Shown here: piece by piece, positions 48,711 to 60,250 of the stretch
Layout of the letters: the number at the start of each line of letters is the position of its first letter
Position numbering within the stretch: the first letter of the stretch is position 1
Origin: Diogma glabrata
Taxonomy: Eukaryota > Arthropoda > Insecta > Diptera > Cylindrotomidae
Reading direction: 5' to 3'
NCBI GenBank assembly: GCA_963693315.1
Contig: OY856188.1
Location: 270,377,114-270,441,113, forward strand
DNA length: 64,000 nucleotides
Position numbers and translations under genes: made by a program
Notes under the pieces: generated by a model
Told to the model about the DNA's origin: nothing
What the model saw: the letters and a program-made list of their open reading frames with translations, nothing else
Database searches by the model: none

Positions 48711-49559
48711 CTTAAGGCTCATCTCCACTAACCGCGCCAAACGTTTGCTAAAATCGGGCATTCACATACAACAGAGACAGAATTTCATACAAATTTAATA
48801 GCAGAAAATTCTGTTGCTGTAAAATTTGTATAAAATTCTGTTTCTGTTTTATGTGAATTTCAGCCTTAAAGTTTGCAAACATAGATTTGTTTAGGGGAGA
48901 CACGAAATATGAACACGAACAAATATTTGCGAACATTTATTAGTTTACCGAATAATATGGAAAACATGATATGTTTTTGCATGTTTTTGCTTGTTCAGTG
49001 GAGACAGATTTTTGTCTTCACTTCATATTATTTAGAAACTAGGTCTGTCATGTGTATATTGATCTGTCATTGATAATTAAATATGATTTTGGTTTTTTAA
49101 GTGAAAATTTAAAATATAATGAAACATATTTTATGTTCAAATTTTATAAAATTGTGTAATTGGTTTTAATAATGGATTTACTTCGGTCTGAAAGACCTAA
49201 GTATTACATTCATGAGCTCAAAGTGAAATTCTTACCCCCACTTTTTTTCTAAAATAGCAAAAAAAAATGTATGTCTGTATGTCGGCTGGCCGTCCGTCAT
49301 TACCTACGCTGCAGGGAAAACCGCTGGAGGAATTTCAAACATTTTTTTTTCTAAAATTAGGTATACTCAAAGGACAGGTACGTACAGGACGCTGTGTTCG
49401 ATAACTGTACCGGAAGTGTGTCAAAAAAATCATTATGTGTGTCAAAAATAGCAAATTTTCATATTTATGGCTTAAAAAACGTTCATTTTAAGTGATTACG
49501 AGTAGGAACATTAAATTTGGAAAAATCTTGATGGTCGGGATTGGTATGTGAGATCAAAA

Positions 49560-49770
49560 ACTAGAATATTGCATTATAAGTTTGTCAGAAAAATGTTGTC
49601 AAGTGTGTCAAAAGAAAGATTTTTATTTATTTTTTACCCAATTTTTGTAGAAAAAAATAAAATTAATTATTTGTTTGAAATGAATTTTATTATTATTATT
49701 GAGAATTATGGCATTATAAGTTTGTCAAAAAAATAATGTCAAGTGTGTCAAAAAATGATTTCATTTAGTT
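49560..49770. repeat. Direct duplication (GCATTATAAGTTTGTC...GTGTGTC)
   Basis: GCATTATAAGTTTGTCAGAAAA followed by TGTCAAGTGTGTCAAAA at about 49571 recurs at about 49710 with few changes. The 62-codon ORF across it is incidental. Confidence 0.7.
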
Positions 49771-49869
49771 TTTTAGCCAATTTTTTGGAAAAAAATGTAG
49801 CTGGTTTTATGACGTAAATGTAATTTAAAATGAAATTGGACATGGAAATTTTTGAATTTGTAGTAGATT

Positions 49870-50250
49870 TTGAAATAATTTTGGAATTTTGAAAAAAGTT
49901 TGTATTTTTGATTTTCTAATAATATTTGCAACATTTTTAGGATTTGGGAAAAAGTTTCAATTTTTGATTTTGTAAGAATTTTTTTGAATATTTTTAGAAT
50001 TTTGAAAAATTTTTATTTTTGATTTTATTATAATTTTTGGAATTTTGAAAAAATTTTCAATTTTTGATTTTGTAATAATTTTTGCAATATTTTTAGAATT
50101 TTGGAAAAGTTTAAATTTTTAAGAATTTTTGGAATATTATCGGAATTTAGGAAAAGTTTAAATATTTGATTTTATTCTAATTTTTGGAATGTTTTTGGAA
50201 TTTTGAAAAAGTTTGATTTTATTTAATTTAACAATATTTTTGGAATTTTG
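49870..50250. repeat. Diverged AT-rich tandem repeat, unit about 65 bp
   Basis: Repeated pattern GAATTTTGAAAAAGTTT, then TTTTTGATTTTNTAATAATT, then TTTGNAATATTTTTAG, about six times with small indels. Two alternating length variants can be seen. Confidence 0.7.
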
Positions 50251-51225
50251 ATTATAATTTTCCGGTAACGTATTGATGTTTCGTGTTAGTTTTGTAATAA
50301 ATTTCTAAACAGAGATTAAAAAAATACTTCTACTTTAACAAAAAGTTATGTTTGATATACATCGCTGCCCAAAACTAAAAACCATGTCCTCATAAAAGTT
50401 TTTTGCCGAAAACTATGTACAAATCCTTAACCCAGACCGAAGTTTTGATATCTCAAAGCTGTGAGATTTCAGCCCCTCCATATTTTATCAATTTATTTGG
50501 CAAATAAAAGCTGTCAAAGTTTTTATTATAAAATTTTCGGCACTATTTGTTGCACCATTGCACCATGAAAAAGTTTGGTTGGTGGAGACAGATTGTTAGC
50601 AAACGTTTGTTGTTTGTAATCGTGCAGTAGAGACTATCTTAAAAGCACACGCGAAAAAATAGCGCATCCTAAAATCAAACGCGAAAACATATCATGGAAA
50701 ACATTTTATTGTAAAAAAACAGAACGTTGGTATATAATATATAAATTTTAACGAATTATATGCTAACAATTGTAAGTTGAGATTTGAGACACAATCTTTC
50801 ATATGCAACCGTATTTGACTTAGTAAAAACGTTTTCAACGATTTCATGTCATAGCCCTATCAAACAAATGACTCCCACTTAATTTATTTTGGATCCCAAA
50901 TGATTTAAGCAATACTCTTCTCAAATTGTAGATCGAAAAGATTTATGGTTTACAAGATAGCGGACGGTAACAGACAGACACGTAGTATAAAAGGCATCCT
51001 AAAATAAATTTTCTCACAATTATGTATTTTTATTATTTTGATTTCTATGACTATGAGCAATTCTTCTTCACATTTCGATTATTTGATCACGACTAATTTG
51101 TAAAAATATTTGCTATATTCTTTCTGCCGTAGTGATATCTTCAAAATTAGAGATCGAAGGTCCGCTTTTCTGCAATCTAAAAATTGTAATATTTCTGTGA
51201 TTTTTTGCAATAAAATTTTTTCCAT

Positions 51226-51372
51226 ATTTTTTCGCGTGTGATTTTAGGATGTGATATTTTCGAGATGTGATGTTTTCGTGATGTGATATCTTCGTATAGT
51301 GTGATTTTTTCGTTGTGATATTGTCGACGTGATATTCTTTCGTGTGGGATATTTTCGTGTGATATTTTATCA
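51226..51372. repeat. Right-arm tandem repeat (GTGATATTTTCG variants)
   Basis: About eight short units such as GATGTGATATTTTCG, the inverse of the left-arm units. Unit length is about 15-16 bp here against mostly 29 bp on the left, as if alternating half-units were kept. Confidence 0.85.
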
Positions 51373-51373
51373 T

Positions 51374-53139
51374 AGAACCCATTTTTTGTATTACACTGTT
51401 TAAGCTCTTGATAGGTTATTAAAACACTTGTTTAAGATGAACCAATAATTATTTTATTAATTTTAAAATAAAGAAAACTTTGTCAGGTCTATCATTGGAC
51501 GCGTCAGTTTTAATTCCAATTATTCTTTCTTCTGTCACTTAATTATAACAACTTACTCTAGAGGCGCTTACAACACTAACGCCATCTTACAAATAATAGT
51601 AAAATTATATTAATCAAAAAAGAGCTTACAACTGTTTTAACGGTTCCTTATTCAAAGGGAAGCCTAGGTAGGTACCATTTAAAACAAAATCTGATATTTA
51701 CTCTTGGCAGAACTCAGTTAATCCGACGATCAGAACTCAGACAAATTGTACAAATGGCTTTACAAATTATGTGCCACATTAAAAGTTGGACGACAGATGA
51801 TTTACTGATTACATATTTCCTTGTTTCAAATTTGTGTTGATTAAACGAAACAGGTATTTCACCATCAAAATAGTATTTAACAGAAGGCGACTTCTTCATC
51901 CCAATTCTCCAAGTTATAGTTCTCCAATCATCAGTTAAATGGTGGATAAACTAAAAATTCTAGGTTAAGAGAATTGATACTTTGGCGTATATATTTGCCT
52001 TTTTTGATAGATTTGTCAAGATCAGATAAATACCGAAAATTTTTGCGAGTCATTTTTGTGAGACGAAAATATAATTTTCTCCAGGATTGTATTATGACAG
52101 AATACCAATTTTCTGATACAAAATTTTCTTACTTCGAAATTTATTTTTCCATGAGGTTAAACATTGAATTATTTCAATGAAAAGATAGATTAATTTATGG
52201 TCCATTTTCACTGAGTCATTAATAATAGAGATAAATCTCCATTTCAGTTTTGATCCAGGTATGTATCACTGTACATCAAAACATGAATTGTTTCAGAAGC
52301 CGGTAATTGAGCAGATTTTTAAAAAACTGCAAAATAATTTGAACACCAATACGACACTAATACCAAGTTTGTAAGAAGAGACACATCGATAGATTGAGAA
52401 CCATAAATCACCTATTTCTAATCGGAGATAGGGGTTTGAAACTGATCGCTATTGTGTCTTTTTTAAATATTCTGAAATTTTCGTGAATTTGATGTAAAAT
52501 GCTCTTTGCATTCAAGCTTAATGGGTCCATAGCTTAGGACTTTATGTCAACCAACGAAAATTGAAATCGGTTGTTTTGAAACGTGCAAACCATTGAAATT
52601 CGACCCACTCACTTTCATGGTTGTCAAATGGAGTATCGTAGACAAGCGTTATTTTTTGGGGCATCATTCTGCACAGCAGATTAAGATCGGTAAATTGAAT
52701 ATTAAGATTTTACTTGTACCACAACACAAACCCTACGTTGTCCAAAATATATGGTGGATGTCGTAGTGTATTACAGCCCTCTAAAGAAGAGATTACTATG
52801 TAAGAAGCCTTTTGGTCTTTAAACTTGCAATAATGTATGACCCTCTTAAATTTTGGTAAACAGGAAGGTTCCTTCTTATACCAAATAATTCTATTTCGAA
52901 ACCACGTCCAGAGGTTGGCTTTACAATAGTTATCCCATACCGTATAGACAAAACGAAAAAAAAATATGTAAAAGCAGGCGGAAGGTTTCCCTTCACCCTT
53001 TTTGCATGTCAGATCACTGTAGTGCTTTTAATCTAAACTAGCAGCAGTAAATATTTGTAAGGGATACTACAAAAAGGGCTCACCGCATCGAAAGTAGCTC
53101 GGAGTTTTTTGTTATCTCTGTACGAGATAGCTGATTATA
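51374..53139. other. Unassigned sequence
   Basis: No gene or repeat was identified. Short ORFs (51714-51899, 51974-52180, 52796-52996) show no motifs. Confidence 0.4.
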
Positions 53140-53530
53140 TTAGAATCCTGATTTGGGAAGCAGCGCATTTTGATATACGAAGCATTTGATGGACGATAGA
53201 TTTGCTCGACAAGGCATGGCAGCTCTGGAAAAACCAGTTTGTTCACGCAAAATGCTGTTTTCAAACGAAAAGTTGAACGAACTACATGTGCGATAACCAG
53301 GTAGATCTGACCTGACTAGACCTATCGATGCTGCCCAACTGTTAGTAATAAGTCCTAGAGATATAAGCATAATTGTAGGGGTCAGTAATGGACCCTGTTT
53401 TATTCAGCTTTCCACATGATTACTGTCGTAGCTGCAATGATGAGAAGCATAACGAAACAGTTTTCTACCTGCTGCACTCCTGTCCTGGCCTGACTCAGGA
53501 CTAACTTAAGTTTAAAGAAAACTCTCCAAA
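53140..53530 (+). pseudogene. Decayed non-LTR pol tail with Cys/His cluster
   Basis: The plus-strand frames give DISIIVGVSNGP, then after a shift HDYCRSCNDEKHNETVFYLL and SCPGLTQD. This matches the LOA/I-type pol C-terminus: L-x-x-x-x-x-G-x-x-T-G-H, then C-R-x-C-x-x-E-x-E-T-x-x-H-L-L-x-x-C-P-x-L. Stops and shifts show it is dead. Confidence 0.65.
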
Positions 53531-55433
53531 CAGTTTAAAAATGAGCGCCAAGTTAAATAAGTTTCTGTTCAAACCTAATATATTTAGTTATTTAATATAT
53601 TTACATTCATGAGTACTTTGATGGCTTACTAATAATTGAATATGACGAAATATAATAATGGATGCACTGAACTCTATAAGATGCATTAAAATCTAGTGGA
53701 TTCTAGTGAATCTAGTGGATTGGATTATCGTCTGGAAATTATCGGTGTTTTATCTACTCGTGTAATTGTGACGAACAAAAAGATGCACTAGACTGATTGG
53801 ACAAAATCTATAGATTTTTGTTCTTTTTTCTATTGTGTATATTGTAACGACGCTATTGTTCCTGAAATAATGTCACCCGTGTTGAATAGGGTATTTTACC
53901 GATATTGTCGATATATTTTCTATCGTTTGTCTTCTTCATAATAAACAATTAGTTCAATGGTTGTTTTTGTTTCATTTTTTCGACGCGTTTTCTTAAGTTT
54001 TTTGATATATATGCGGGTGCGATTGGGAAAAAAGGGTGAAAACGCTATGAAAGTAAACCTAAATTATTGATAAAAAATTTTAATTTGCTTCAAAAACAAT
54101 ATTTGATCACGGGAATTGTCTTTGTCTTTTCCTTTGGTTGATATACGATACCAGGAATCGATGACATCAAGGAAGCATGATCGATCAGGATTTGTTAAGA
54201 GAAAAAAAGGCAACCAGAACGGTAACAACGGAAAAGGCATAAGTAAGAAAACATTTGGATAGAAAACCTTCTTTTTATTATGTTAAAGAAATTCTAAATG
54301 TAAATGAAAAAGTTGACAATCACTTTATCTGTTGGCACATCATTTGAAAGAATTATTACTTATTCCATAGTTTGCTTAGTATAAGTTGGTCAAGATGACT
54401 TACTAGATAAATTTTCGTGGCCATGGAGAGTTGGATCCAATGCGACCTGGGTGAGTAAAATATTTTTATTTTTTTGTAAATGTAATAACTTGATTGAAGT
54501 AGTGTGTGAGAAAACCTTGGTTCCTTCGTCTTTAAGGGTCGTTAGAGTCCCTGTTCTTTATTTTACTCATTTAAATCCGTTCTCATGTTATTTTCTTTTG
54601 CGTGCAATTCTGAATTTGTACTAGACTGTGGAATTATCTTCTCGGATTCGCAAGATTGAACCTAGTCGGAATTAAACCTAGAAAGGAACGCAGTTTTTCT
54701 AATGTTTCTGATAGTTATTGCTCTATCAGGATCAGTGTTTATTACAAGATTTAACTTCGGGTCTGTACCTAGACTCCAATATTTAAATTTTTTCATTTTT
54801 TTTGTGTTATATTAACAACACTCGTAAAAATACGTGTCACAACAACACACAAAAACCCCTTAAGAACTAAGCCACACAACATCACTCGTTCAAAGTTTTT
54901 TAAAGAATGGATAACTCAACAGCGAATTCCATCACGTAATAAAATACGAGATAAACCAATATTTTATGAGAAAATGGAGAAAATAAAAATAAAATAAAAG
55001 GTCAAGAATTAGAAGCAAATTATGGTGACAAAATTTGTAGAACTAAAACTAAAATTGGGACTAGAAAATAAAAATTGCAATACTAACCTTACCTTACAAA
55101 CATTGCAAAGCATGCCTCTTTTTTCAGATATTACTCTGTAACAATGCTACCAGTAGACATAAAAATAGATACAATCGTACCTCTTCATCCTGCACCTTGT
55201 CTGCGCCGGTCGGCACATATCATCGAGCTAGCAGAGGTTTGCTGTTTTGACGCATAGAAACCTTTTCTATGAAGGCTTTAAATAAGGTGGTTTCAAAGTC
55301 TTCATTTATCTTCGTTCACGTAGATGCATCTAGCTTGAAAAAAACACTCGAAATTATCGAGTTAGTCGATGGTACAATAAACCAAGATGAGACGGATCTG
55401 ATTCAACACCGTCTGTAATCAAACAAGCTAGAG
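53531..55433. other. Unassigned sequence
   Basis: AT-rich; nothing was recognised. A short run with three close copies of a CTAGTG-type motif (TCTAGTGGATTCTAGTGAATC) lies near 53695. Confidence 0.4.
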
Positions 55434-56090
55434 TCAACTCAAGAAAAAAAATGAAACAAGCAGAAATTGATTTATTTTATACAAATTCAACAGGGTAGCG
55501 GCTGGTGAGAGCAAAACCACTAAATATCTCACTATTGTGTCAACAATTTTTTGAGAATTGAAGGTTTGAAATTTTCGAAGATGTGTTTTGCTAAAATCGG
55601 CATTAGACGCGTTCATAAATTTGAAAGTACTGTTGTGGAGGGTCTTGTGCAACAAAACTGCAATGATCCCATCTCGAACTGAAAAATATAAGCGATAACC
55701 AGAGTCATAATGGAAATTATCAAGCTTGGCCGTCATATCAATTTGCAACATAACATAAGCATTCAAAATTTGTTCTAATACAAGAGTTCTAAATCATTAA
55801 TAACAGCGTCTATCTTTTCTTTCAACGAAAGTGTGGATTATTCTGTGTTAAAGGCGCAAATCGAAATATTTTTTAGGAGAATTTTTAAATTTCGGAAAAC
55901 GCTGTTGGATTGGAGTTCAAAAAAAAATCTTACGAAAAGAAAGTCTATTAAATCTATCATGGAGGGTGCTGCATAAATGAGAAACTTTAGAAGAAAGTTT
56001 GACTGTATTTCTAACAGGCTTTGATTATAATTTTCATGACAATTCTTCGTATTTTTAACAGTTTGGACGCGGTTTTGAATAGTCAAGAAC
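55434..56090 (-). repeat. Possible old duplication, two related segments
   Basis: The segments 55550-55760 and 55850-56060 share spaced blocks such as GGAGGGTSYTGYGCAAMA and a run of similar spacing on either side. On the minus strand each is open for 110 and 82 codons and both contain hydrophobic stretches, but I recognise no family. They may be diverged copies of a mobile element or a broken gene pair. Confidence 0.25.
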
Positions 56091-56384
56091 GTTAAACAGA
56101 AAAGCCTGGATGATGGCGAGAAAAGTTATGCAGTGTTATAAGACTCTGTTATAAGATATTAACTGTTTTAAACTCGGCAAGGCTCCGGTTTCTAACAGAA
56201 TTTAGAATATTCTGATAAAGCAGTCCCCAAACCTTAAATTTATCCAACAGAAATTTTTTTACAATCCCACCGCTTTCATTCCTCAACATACAGCCGACTT
56301 TTCAGCAGTTGAACTGCTGAAAACCCAACATTCGATGCAGAAATCTTTGTTTACATAATCTAACGAATATACCACAGTCACTCC

Positions 56385-56747
56385 TTATAATGAATGACAA
56401 GTTGTAAATTCTGAAAATTCTTTATGCTGTATGTTTTTAAAATACCGACAAAAATAAATATGATCTTGCAAAATGTAAATCAAGTGTAACATATTGTGTA
56501 CCACCTGTACTCGATATATGAAACATTTTTTCATTTCTTTTTTGATGTTCTGTTGTAACCAATCTACATTTTTTTTTGTAATTTCATCTAGTGAAAGTAA
56601 ATTCCACCACATGATTTGTATTATTAGCTTATACGAATAAATTATAACAGAAAAAATATTTAAATATTTAACAAACATAACAAGTTCTTTTTCCATATTT
56701 TTAATTTGATTATTTTGAATAAATAATTTAATAATGTTCTGGTTCAT
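56385..56747 (-). other. Unassigned 120-codon ORF
   Basis: Open for 120 codons in AT-rich sequence. It contains a hydrophobic stretch (LNIFSVIIYSYKLIIQIM) and a Tyr/Cys-rich end. No known domain was recognised. AT-rich DNA can give such ORFs by chance on this strand, and no splice or promoter context supports it. Confidence 0.15.
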
Positions 56748-56850
56748 TTATCTAATTATTTATAAAATGGTTAAAAGTTAGACATAAATTAATATGATTG
56801 AACTTTTCATTATTAACGGTGATAATTTTAATTATAAAATGTAAGAGTGC

Positions 56851-57620
56851 TTGTGCAACATATTTTTAAATGGTTTTTGGTTCTACGGTAACTGGTTCTA
56901 CAAAATATACTACTCTAACGCTGGCAAAATGTTATCTGTATTACAAATATTTTTCAATACACCTAAAACATCTCCATTTACCGTAATTGCTTATTTTTCA
57001 AGTATGATAATTCTCACGAAATTTAATCTACAACCACCTGAGATTTTACCATGTTCATATATGTTAAAAATGGCTGAAGCTCATGGATATAATATCATAA
57101 GACATCAAAATTGAAATCTGGAATTCGGAACCTTGAGATGAAGGAAAGTAAAAATAAAAGTTTAACACAGAAATGGTGCGGCCGAAATATTTATCGTCAC
57201 AAATCGTGGTGACGTCCTTCACCCTGAGAACGTCTCAAGCCGGGCTAACTACTAAAATTAGGGGATCCAATGAAAGAAAAATTAAATAACATAGTCAACG
57301 AACAGGTAAGTTATATGAGAGAACTTTGTGCATCCTGCGCTGATAAAACGACAGAAAGTTTTGATTGAAAAGATGGAGTGAAGAATTATGCGTCAAATTA
57401 TGCCTAAACCAATTGTCATTATCTTGAAACGCGCTGCGCAGGCTAAAAAAGAATATGGTAGCGTATTTGAGATGCATGCGAATTTTGGCACACGCTGCGC
57501 TGATGGCGCAGAAGAATTTTGTGAATATCCGTTATATTTACTACTCTTTGTGGGTGAATATTATTCGGAGGTGTGTTCAACAAGAAATTTGATATTTGAT
57601 CATCACTAAATACGAAAGTG
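56851..57620 (+). other. Two short unassigned ORFs
   Basis: 56851-57114 (87 codons) and 57388-57609 (73 codons) are open on the plus strand. The first has aromatic-rich text (GFWFYGNWFYKIYY), the second an Ala/Lys start. Between them CTGCGCTGAT occurs twice (about 57337 and 57495), once in each ORF neighbourhood. I assign no function. Confidence 0.15.
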
Positions 57621-59127
57621 TAACCTGTTTAACCTTTTAAAAAGATCACACAATACTTGGTTAATTACAATATCCAGCACTAGTTCGAGTTGCAAATTGA
57701 AATATTAGCGGAAATTATTCCCTAAGTAAAGTGGAATAACTTAGGAGTGATAAAGGTCAACATTGAGGTGGTTTTCGTAAGTATGTGTGTAGCAAAAAAA
57801 TACAAAAATATTTAAAACGATGTCAAATGGCATTCTTCGATAGGTTTCTTAATGTCACTGATGATAAATTAACAGGATTATTATTATTTTTCAACCTATC
57901 AGGTCTTTTCTGTAATGTTTAATATTTTGTATAAAATTCCTCTATAACAAATTAGGGATTAGTATTTTCTTTAAGATTTTGTTTTTGCTTGAAATAGAAA
58001 TCTGTGTTTTTTTGAAATTTGAAATTTGATTTTTTATTGATAATATTTTTTGATTCTTTTTTTTTTTGCTGAAATATTAAAATGTTTTTGATTAGGCGAG
58101 GGTTGGGAGGTTATGAAACGACGCAACGAAAACACAGAACACAGGGCCCCCAGAAGTCAGTCCTTCGGACTCACTGGTCGTCACGGACCAGGGATTGGAA
58201 AAGCCAGTTTCAATGCCTGAGACGGTAACGCCCAGAAGGCTACGAAGGCGAAGGTGGAAGCTTCTGGCACTCAAGGCATTGCTCAACCCCTACCCTCGGA
58301 TGGTGTTTAATCAAGAATTATTGTTGTTTATTTATATTTTTAAGTAAAATTTTCTTGGTTATCATTCTTGAGCCTACAAGGTTTTTGTTGTAATTTAGAA
58401 TATATTTTATATCACTTAAGAGAAGTCCGCACCGCGATTCACCTGGTGGCAATCGATTATATAAATAGTACTAATTTTTGGCAGTAAATACTGTTGTATA
58501 AAATCCCACTACAACAATTCAAATAAGTTTTCCTTCGATGCATCAACTCCCAATGGAAGAATATAGAAAGCTGTAAGGTGTCGAAAATGTTCACTCTAGA
58601 AATTTCCGGTTAAGTCTGAACCGTTCAGGGATTGGACTAATGATGGAACTACTGACAAGTCATCATCATGTGAATAAACACATGTTTAGGCGTGTAGTAA
58701 TGATATTACATGCAAATTTCATCTTCAACAAAACAAAACAATCTCTCACATTGTGTTAGGATGATTGGTTTTCCACGCCCCAGTTTTTCAACTAACCGAA
58801 AAGCAAATGATATTGGAGTAAAGTTTTCACTATATGACTTGAGGCTTGAGTTATAAAAATTTGTATAAACATAACTGAATTTGTATAATACATAACTGAA
58901 CGAACCGAAAAGACAATACAAAATTGGGGAATATGTTTTTGCCGAATGCTTGCATCTTGTTTGTCAAGGTTTTCACACCATTATTGCATGACATTAAAGC
59001 ATAACCGCAAAATCGTTACCGTTTAATGTAATGCAATTCAAACTTTACAATATTGACCAAATTCACATTTATGTGTTCGGGAATAGGGCACCTGACTGTA
59101 CTTTCCGTCAATCTTTATTTACAGTCA
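57621..59127. other. Unassigned, with one GC-richer relic at 58090-58310
   Basis: Mostly AT-rich. The segment 58090-58310 is far richer in G+C and reads in plus-strand frames as a basic, stop-broken peptide, possibly part of a retrotransposon gag. No end structure was seen. Confidence 0.35.
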
Positions 59128-59259
59128 CCAGACCCTCGCCGGATTCATTTGATGATTACCATATATTTTACACTTCGTGAGCCACCTGTCCTTGACCAGT
59201 CCAACTACGTTTGCATCTGCCATTTTTCTCGATTCATCCGCTTTTTCGTTCGGCCTAAT
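59128..59259. repeat. Fragment of the 500-bp hairpin element
   Basis: CATTTGATGATTACCATATATTTTA and onward to GCTTTTTCGTTCGGC matches, in the same order, the inverse of 63790-63920. It keeps the block about 60 bp long (CTTCGTGAGCCACCTGTCC...) that the left arm of the other copy has lost. It is cut off by the inverted LTR at 59260. Confidence 0.8.
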
Positions 59260-59648
59260 CTATTGGAACAACCGATTGAATTAAAGAATACTAGGGGACC
59301 CCTGTGCATTTGCACAAAATATTTTTTCATAAATTAATAACATAAACCCTGTTTGCAACGTCTAGTTCAAGCAAAGCATAAACTGAAACTGAAATGAAAT
59401 TTAATAAAATAAAATTTAAAGATATTCAAAGTTTGTTTCGTTTATTTTAACCGTCGTTTAATTTATATATTTTTATATTTTTTTGTATTCTATCCTTTTC
59501 CTTCCGTATTCTCTTTTTTTCCTATGATATGGCTACGCTTTTTCGTAGCTTGTGTATTATATATATGATTTTATTAATGAAAAAACTTCAGACAAAAAAA
59601 TAAACATAAAAAGCAATGCAACTAGGATTATGTTATTACTCTCCAACA
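59260..59648 (-). mobile_element. Inverted copia-type LTR, split by a Helitron
   Basis: Read on the minus strand it begins TGTTGGAGAG at 59648, continues through CTAGTTGCATT and GTCTGAAGTTTTTTCATTAAT, and ends ...GTTGTTCCAATAG at 59260. This is the same order as the right LTR at 63180-63296 on the plus strand. It is thus an inverted and slightly truncated LTR of the same family, interrupted at 59291-59568. Confidence 0.9.
59291..59568 (-). mobile_element. Short non-autonomous Helitron, 278 bp
   Basis: On the minus strand it begins TCATATATATAATACAC and ends with a hairpin GTGCAAATGCAC, then AGGGGTCCCCTAG, that is, a stem-loop and CTAG (the Helitron C-T-R-R end). It sits exactly between A and T of host AATAAAA|TATTC with no duplication. 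The intact right LTR has AATAAAATATTC, the empty site. TC start, CTRR end, 3' hairpin and A|T target all fit Helitrons. Confidence 0.93.
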
Positions 59649-59707
59649 ACGCCCAGTTCCCGGAAATAATTTAATTTTTTTAGATTGCGCGACTAAACAG
59701 TAACTGA

Positions 59708-60250
59708 ATGTCCTCGTTAAACGCTATTGCGAAATTGGACGATGAAAATTTGCCATCTTGGAAAATTCAGATGCGTTCGGTGCTCATCCACAACGACATG
59801 ATCCGATATCATCCACAAGCTGATCGAAGCATTTGAGCGTAAGAGTCCTGCAAAGGTGATGTGTTAACAACTCAATTGTTGACAATTAAAGAGGATGATG
59901 GAACGAAAATGACAGAGTTCCTGAAGACATTTTTGATCTTGTTGGACGAATCAAGACTTACGACGAACATCTTTCTGAGGGGCTTCTAGCTAGTATTTTG
60001 TTGAACGCTTTACCGAAAAGCTATGAAAATTTCAAAGATGCAATTATAACGCAGGTGAAAATTCAACCATTGGATTCGATTAAGAATAAGTTGATTGAGG
60101 AATCAATAAGGAGGAACTCTGAGGTTTCAAAGGACGAAAGAGTTTATACCAGAAACGTAAAAACTCTTCGAAAGAAAATCCGAAAAAGCCGCTGAAATGT
60201 TTCAAGGGTCATAAAACTGGATATTTTTCCAAAAATTGTGCGTCAAACGA
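59708..60250 (+). pseudogene. copia-type gag, broken
   Basis: It starts MSSLNAIAKLDDENLPSW and KIQMRSVLIHNDM, the typical N-terminus of copia gag (L-x-x-x-N-Y-x-x-W-x-x-x-M-x-x-x-L), and stops after 42 codons. After shifts it continues as LLASILLNALPKSYENFKDAI and IEESIRRNSE. It ends with a damaged zinc knuckle, KCFKGHKTGYFSKNC, in which the second Cys and the His (C-x2-C-x3-G-H-x4-C) are replaced by Gly and Tyr. Confidence 0.85.

Larger units (their letters stand above)
48712..50642. mobile_element. Nested TTAA-flanked element, piggyBac-like footprint
   Basis: TTAA is present at 48712-48715 and 50639-50642. Just inside, the ends are imperfect inverted repeats: GGCTCATCTCCACTAACCGC on the left and GATAGTCTCTACTGCACGAT inverted from the right, followed on both sides by CAAACGTTTGCTAA. 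Outside, the arm repeats of the host foldback element continue (CACACGCG on both sides), showing that this piece was inserted into it. A TTAA target is the rule for piggyBac elements, but the terminal bases do not look like known ones. The element may be non-autonomous; no transposase was seen. Confidence 0.6.
48302..51373. mobile_element. 3.1-kb foldback element with 29-bp repeat arms
   Basis: Ends are TGATAAAATATCACAC at about 48303 and its inverse ending at about 51372. Both arms are made of variants of AAAATATCACATCCTAAAATC plus ACACGCGA in opposite orientation (48460-48710 and 51226-51372, with one more piece at 50641-50700). The interior is largely taken up by a second, nested element flanked by TTAA. 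No coding sequence was found. Confidence 0.75.

Noticed and set aside
48465..51372. CRISPR-like array
   Set aside because: Units are tandem without unique spacers, lie in inverted arms, and the window is eukaryotic.
59260..59648. A normal direct 5' LTR of the copia-type element
   Set aside because: The text matches the right LTR only when reverse-complemented; CTAGGATTAT and GAAAAAACTTCAGAC run the opposite way.
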